Positions 62,374 through 64,000 of a stretch of DNA of 64,000 nucleotides are shown here, piece after piece. The translations under genes and the position numbers were made by a program. Numbering within the stretch: the stretch's first letter is position 1; every line of letters begins with the position of its first letter. The stretch lies in contig DATAOI010000022.1 of assembly GCA_036265815.1 (NCBI GenBank), positions 62,001 to 126,000 on the forward strand, in the 5' to 3' direction. This stretch comes from Gemmatimonadales bacterium. GTDB taxonomy: Bacteria; Gemmatimonadota; Gemmatimonadetes; Gemmatimonadales; GWC2-71-9. Below the pieces are notes generated by a model, which did not search any database, was not told the origin of the DNA, and saw nothing but the letters and a program-made list of their open reading frames with translations.

Positions 62374-64000
62374 ATGTCCCTGAGCTCGAGGCACGAGGAA
62401 CCCAGCTCGCCCTCTCCCGCGCCCGGCTCTCCCCCGCCAGGCGCGCGATCCGTCACGACGCTCTCCCGGGACCTGGCTGATTTCCTGGTCGAGTTTTCGA
62501 TCGTGCTTCACAAGCGCGCGATGTACCCGCTCGGCCACCCCCACCTGCAGGAATCCACCGAGCGCTTCGTCAATCGGCTGGAGTCCTTGCTGGCCCCGCG
62601 CGACTCGCTCGCCATCGGCGTGGCCCGCCATCAGCTCATCGTCGCGGGCGTCGCCACCGATCCACGAAATGCCCTGCTGAGTGACCTGGCGCGCCGGCTC
62701 CACCGGCACCGCATCGCCACGGTGCGCTTCGAGCGCGGCATCGCGCTGCAGGAGATCGACGAGTTGCTGGGCGTACTGGCGGCGGATCCGCAGGACGAGC
62801 GCGGTCCGTTCGGGCTCCGGCCCGAGGCTGGTTCGTCCTGGTCCCATCTCCGGATCCAGCCGCCCGAGCTCACCCGACTCTTCCTCCAGGACGAGGACGA
62901 GGGGCCGATCGAGGAGCACACCGCGGGCGGTACCCTGTGGCTAGGCTTGGCTCACCTGGCCCTCACCGCCGACGGTGGTGCCGCCAACGACGCGGAGGAC
63001 CCACTCCTGGTGGCCCGCGCCATCGACGCGCAGCCCGATCAGGTGGCCTACGACCGCGTGGTCCTCGACTACCTGGGTCAGATCGCCGACGAGATGTCCG
63101 GGCGGCAAGGCGCCTGGGAGCCGCGGGTGCGCGAGCGCGTCTCCCGGCTGGTCACCTCGCTCAAACCCGAGACTCTCCGGCGGGTGCTCGAGGCCGGCGC
63201 CGATGATCGCGAGCGCCGCCGCTTCGCGCTCACGGCCTCCGAAGTGCTCGCGGTCGACGCGGTGATCGAGGTGGTCGAGGCGGCCGCCACCACGACCGGA
63301 CAGACCATCTCGCATCAGCTCCTCCGCCTGCTCCACAAGTTTGCCCACCACGCCGAGCAGGGACCCGAGCGGCACCGGGCGGAAGCGGAGTCGACCTTGC
63401 GCCGCAACGTGGCGCAGCTCATCACCGATTGGGATCTGGAGGACCCGAACCCCGGCAACTACACGGCGGTGCTGGACGGGATGGTGCGCCAGTCGCCGGA
63501 TGCGTCGCCCGAGGCAGAGGAGCGGCTCGACTGCGAGCCCCAGGTGGTGCTGCAGATCGCGCTGGAGATCGACTGCGACGGTCCCCGTGTCCGCGGGGCG
63601 ATCGACGACCTCCTGAGCGACGGGCAGACCGGGGCCGCGATCGAGCTGCTGTGCCGCGCACCCACGCCGTCCGCCCTGGCGGACGAGCTCTGGCGACTGG
63701 TCGCGACGCCGGCCCGGCTCCGGACGGAGCTGTCAGCGGAGCGCATCGACTTCACCCTGGTCGAGGGCCTCGCCAGCCGGCTGGGCCCCCTGGCCACGGA
63801 GCCGCTGTTGGACGTGCTCGAGCGATCGGTCGACCGCGCTGCACGGGCGCGGACCTTACAGCTGCTCCAGGCAATCGGCCACACCGTCGCGCCCGCCGCG
63901 GCCGCGCGGCTCGCCAAGGCACCCTGGTACGTGCAGCGGAACCTGCTCGCGCTGCTGCGGACCCTGCACACCTGGCCCGCCGGATTCTCGGCGGTGACCT
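62374..64000 (+). CDS. Large helical-repeat protein, cut by the window end
   Basis: The frame is open from the ATG at 62374 to the last base without a stop, giving at least 542 residues. A disordered Ser/Pro start leads to a conserved-looking block (LADFLVEFSIVLHKRAMYPL, then GHPHLQ) and a VTTLSRDL helix. The rest is helix-rich with repeating Leu/Ala pairs and many acidic and Arg residues, for example LLDVLERSVDRAARARTLQL, in the style of HEAT-type repeats. No transmembrane or catalytic motif was seen in the visible part. The rest and the function are unknown. Confidence 0.7.
   Translation, partial: MSLSSRHEEPSSPSPAPGSPPPGARSVTTLSRDLADFLVEFSIVLHKRAMYPLGHPHLQESTERFVNRLESLLAPRDSLAIGVARHQLIVAGVATDPRNALLSDLARRLHRHRIATVRFERGIALQEIDELLGVLAADPQDERGPFGLRPEAGSSWSHLRIQPPELTRLFLQDEDEGPIEEHTAGGTLWLGLAHLALTADGGAANDAEDPLLVARAIDAQPDQVAYDRVVLDYLGQIADEMSGRQGAWEPRVRERVSRLVTSLKPETLRRVLEAGADDRERRRFALTASEVLAVDAVIEVVEAAATTTGQTISHQLLRLLHKFAHHAEQGPERHRAEAESTLRRNVAQLITDWDLEDPNPGNYTAVLDGMVRQSPDASPEAEERLDCEPQVVLQIALEIDCDGPRVRGAIDDLLSDGQTGAAIELLCRAPTPSALADELWRLVATPARLRTELSAERIDFTLVEGLASRLGPLATEPLLDVLERSVDRAARARTLQLLQAIGHTVAPAAAARLAKAPWYVQRNLLALLRTLHTWPAGFSAVT

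Noticed and set aside
1-64000. tRNA, rRNA, CRISPR arrays or insertion sequences
   Set aside because: Reading the intergenic gaps showed no cloverleaf, repeat-spacer series, transposase or terminal inverted repeats; all gaps are under 300 bases.

Overview
This is a 64 kb, high-GC, gene-dense bacterial chromosome segment. It has no rRNA, tRNA, insertion sequence, prophage or CRISPR array that I can see, and no gap between genes exceeds 300 bases. Gene content points to a diderm outside the Proteobacteria, most likely Gemmatimonadota or a near relative. The evidence is a TonB-dependent receptor with several lipoproteins and secreted proteins (outer membrane), a bacillithiol deacetylase gene, a GWxTD-type secreted protein, an MglA/roadblock pair inside a dnaX-recR operon, a class II B12-type ribonucleotide reductase and a large transmembrane Ser/Thr kinase. 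The phylum is inference from gene content; the gene calls themselves rest on sequence motifs.

Left part (1-13.3 kb). The 3' end of bshB1 is followed by a cysteine desulfurase and mnmA (overlapping, both serving tRNA thiolation), a small holin-like membrane protein and polyphosphate kinase. Convergent to these is a long minus-strand block that reads, in transcription order: small SRP RNA, dnaX, ybaB, recR, an 89-residue membrane protein, a roadblock protein, mglA, pgsA, cinA, then grpE-dnaJ behind their own TATAAT-type promoter. The SRP RNA was found from sequence and pairing alone and has an unusual apical loop.

Middle (13.3-34 kb). A minus-strand metabolic run holds an amidohydrolase, pyk, a PhnP-like metallo-beta-lactamase protein, pgi, a long class II aldolase, a YtxH protein and a YihY/BrkB membrane protein whose only plausible start is CTG. 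Next comes a redox operon: ispG, ccdA, tlpA, a secreted peroxiredoxin and an unknown exported protein. Then follow fabH, an aldo/keto reductase, a lone response regulator, nrdJ, a gamma-carbonic-anhydrase-like protein and a zinc-ribbon/kinase/PEGA/TonB_C transmembrane kinase.

Right part (34-64 kb). Much of this serves the cell wall: a GWxTD-like protein, an N-acetylmuramoyl-L-alanine amidase lipoprotein, an AmpG-like permease, the overlapping murQ-anmK-nagZ operon, a gamma-glutamyltransferase and an L-Ala-D/L-Glu epimerase fit together as peptidoglycan turnover and recycling. A PP2C phosphatase sits just before the permease. An ABC exporter follows, then an overlapping chain (LOR/SDH-type enzyme, unknown, fur, ccdA) divergent from a TonB receptor, then priA, the epimerase, a histone-deacetylase-like enzyme, a ubiquitin-fold small protein with a 90-residue partner, a YVTN beta-propeller protein, glyS, and a long protein cut by the window edge.

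Most operons use ATGA or GTGA stop-start overlaps. The features most worth follow-up are the ubiquitin-fold pair (59.1-59.6 kb), the SRP RNA loop (13.2 kb), the kinase architecture (31.9-34.0 kb), the SRP RNA-to-MglA operon and two genes with no conventional start codon.
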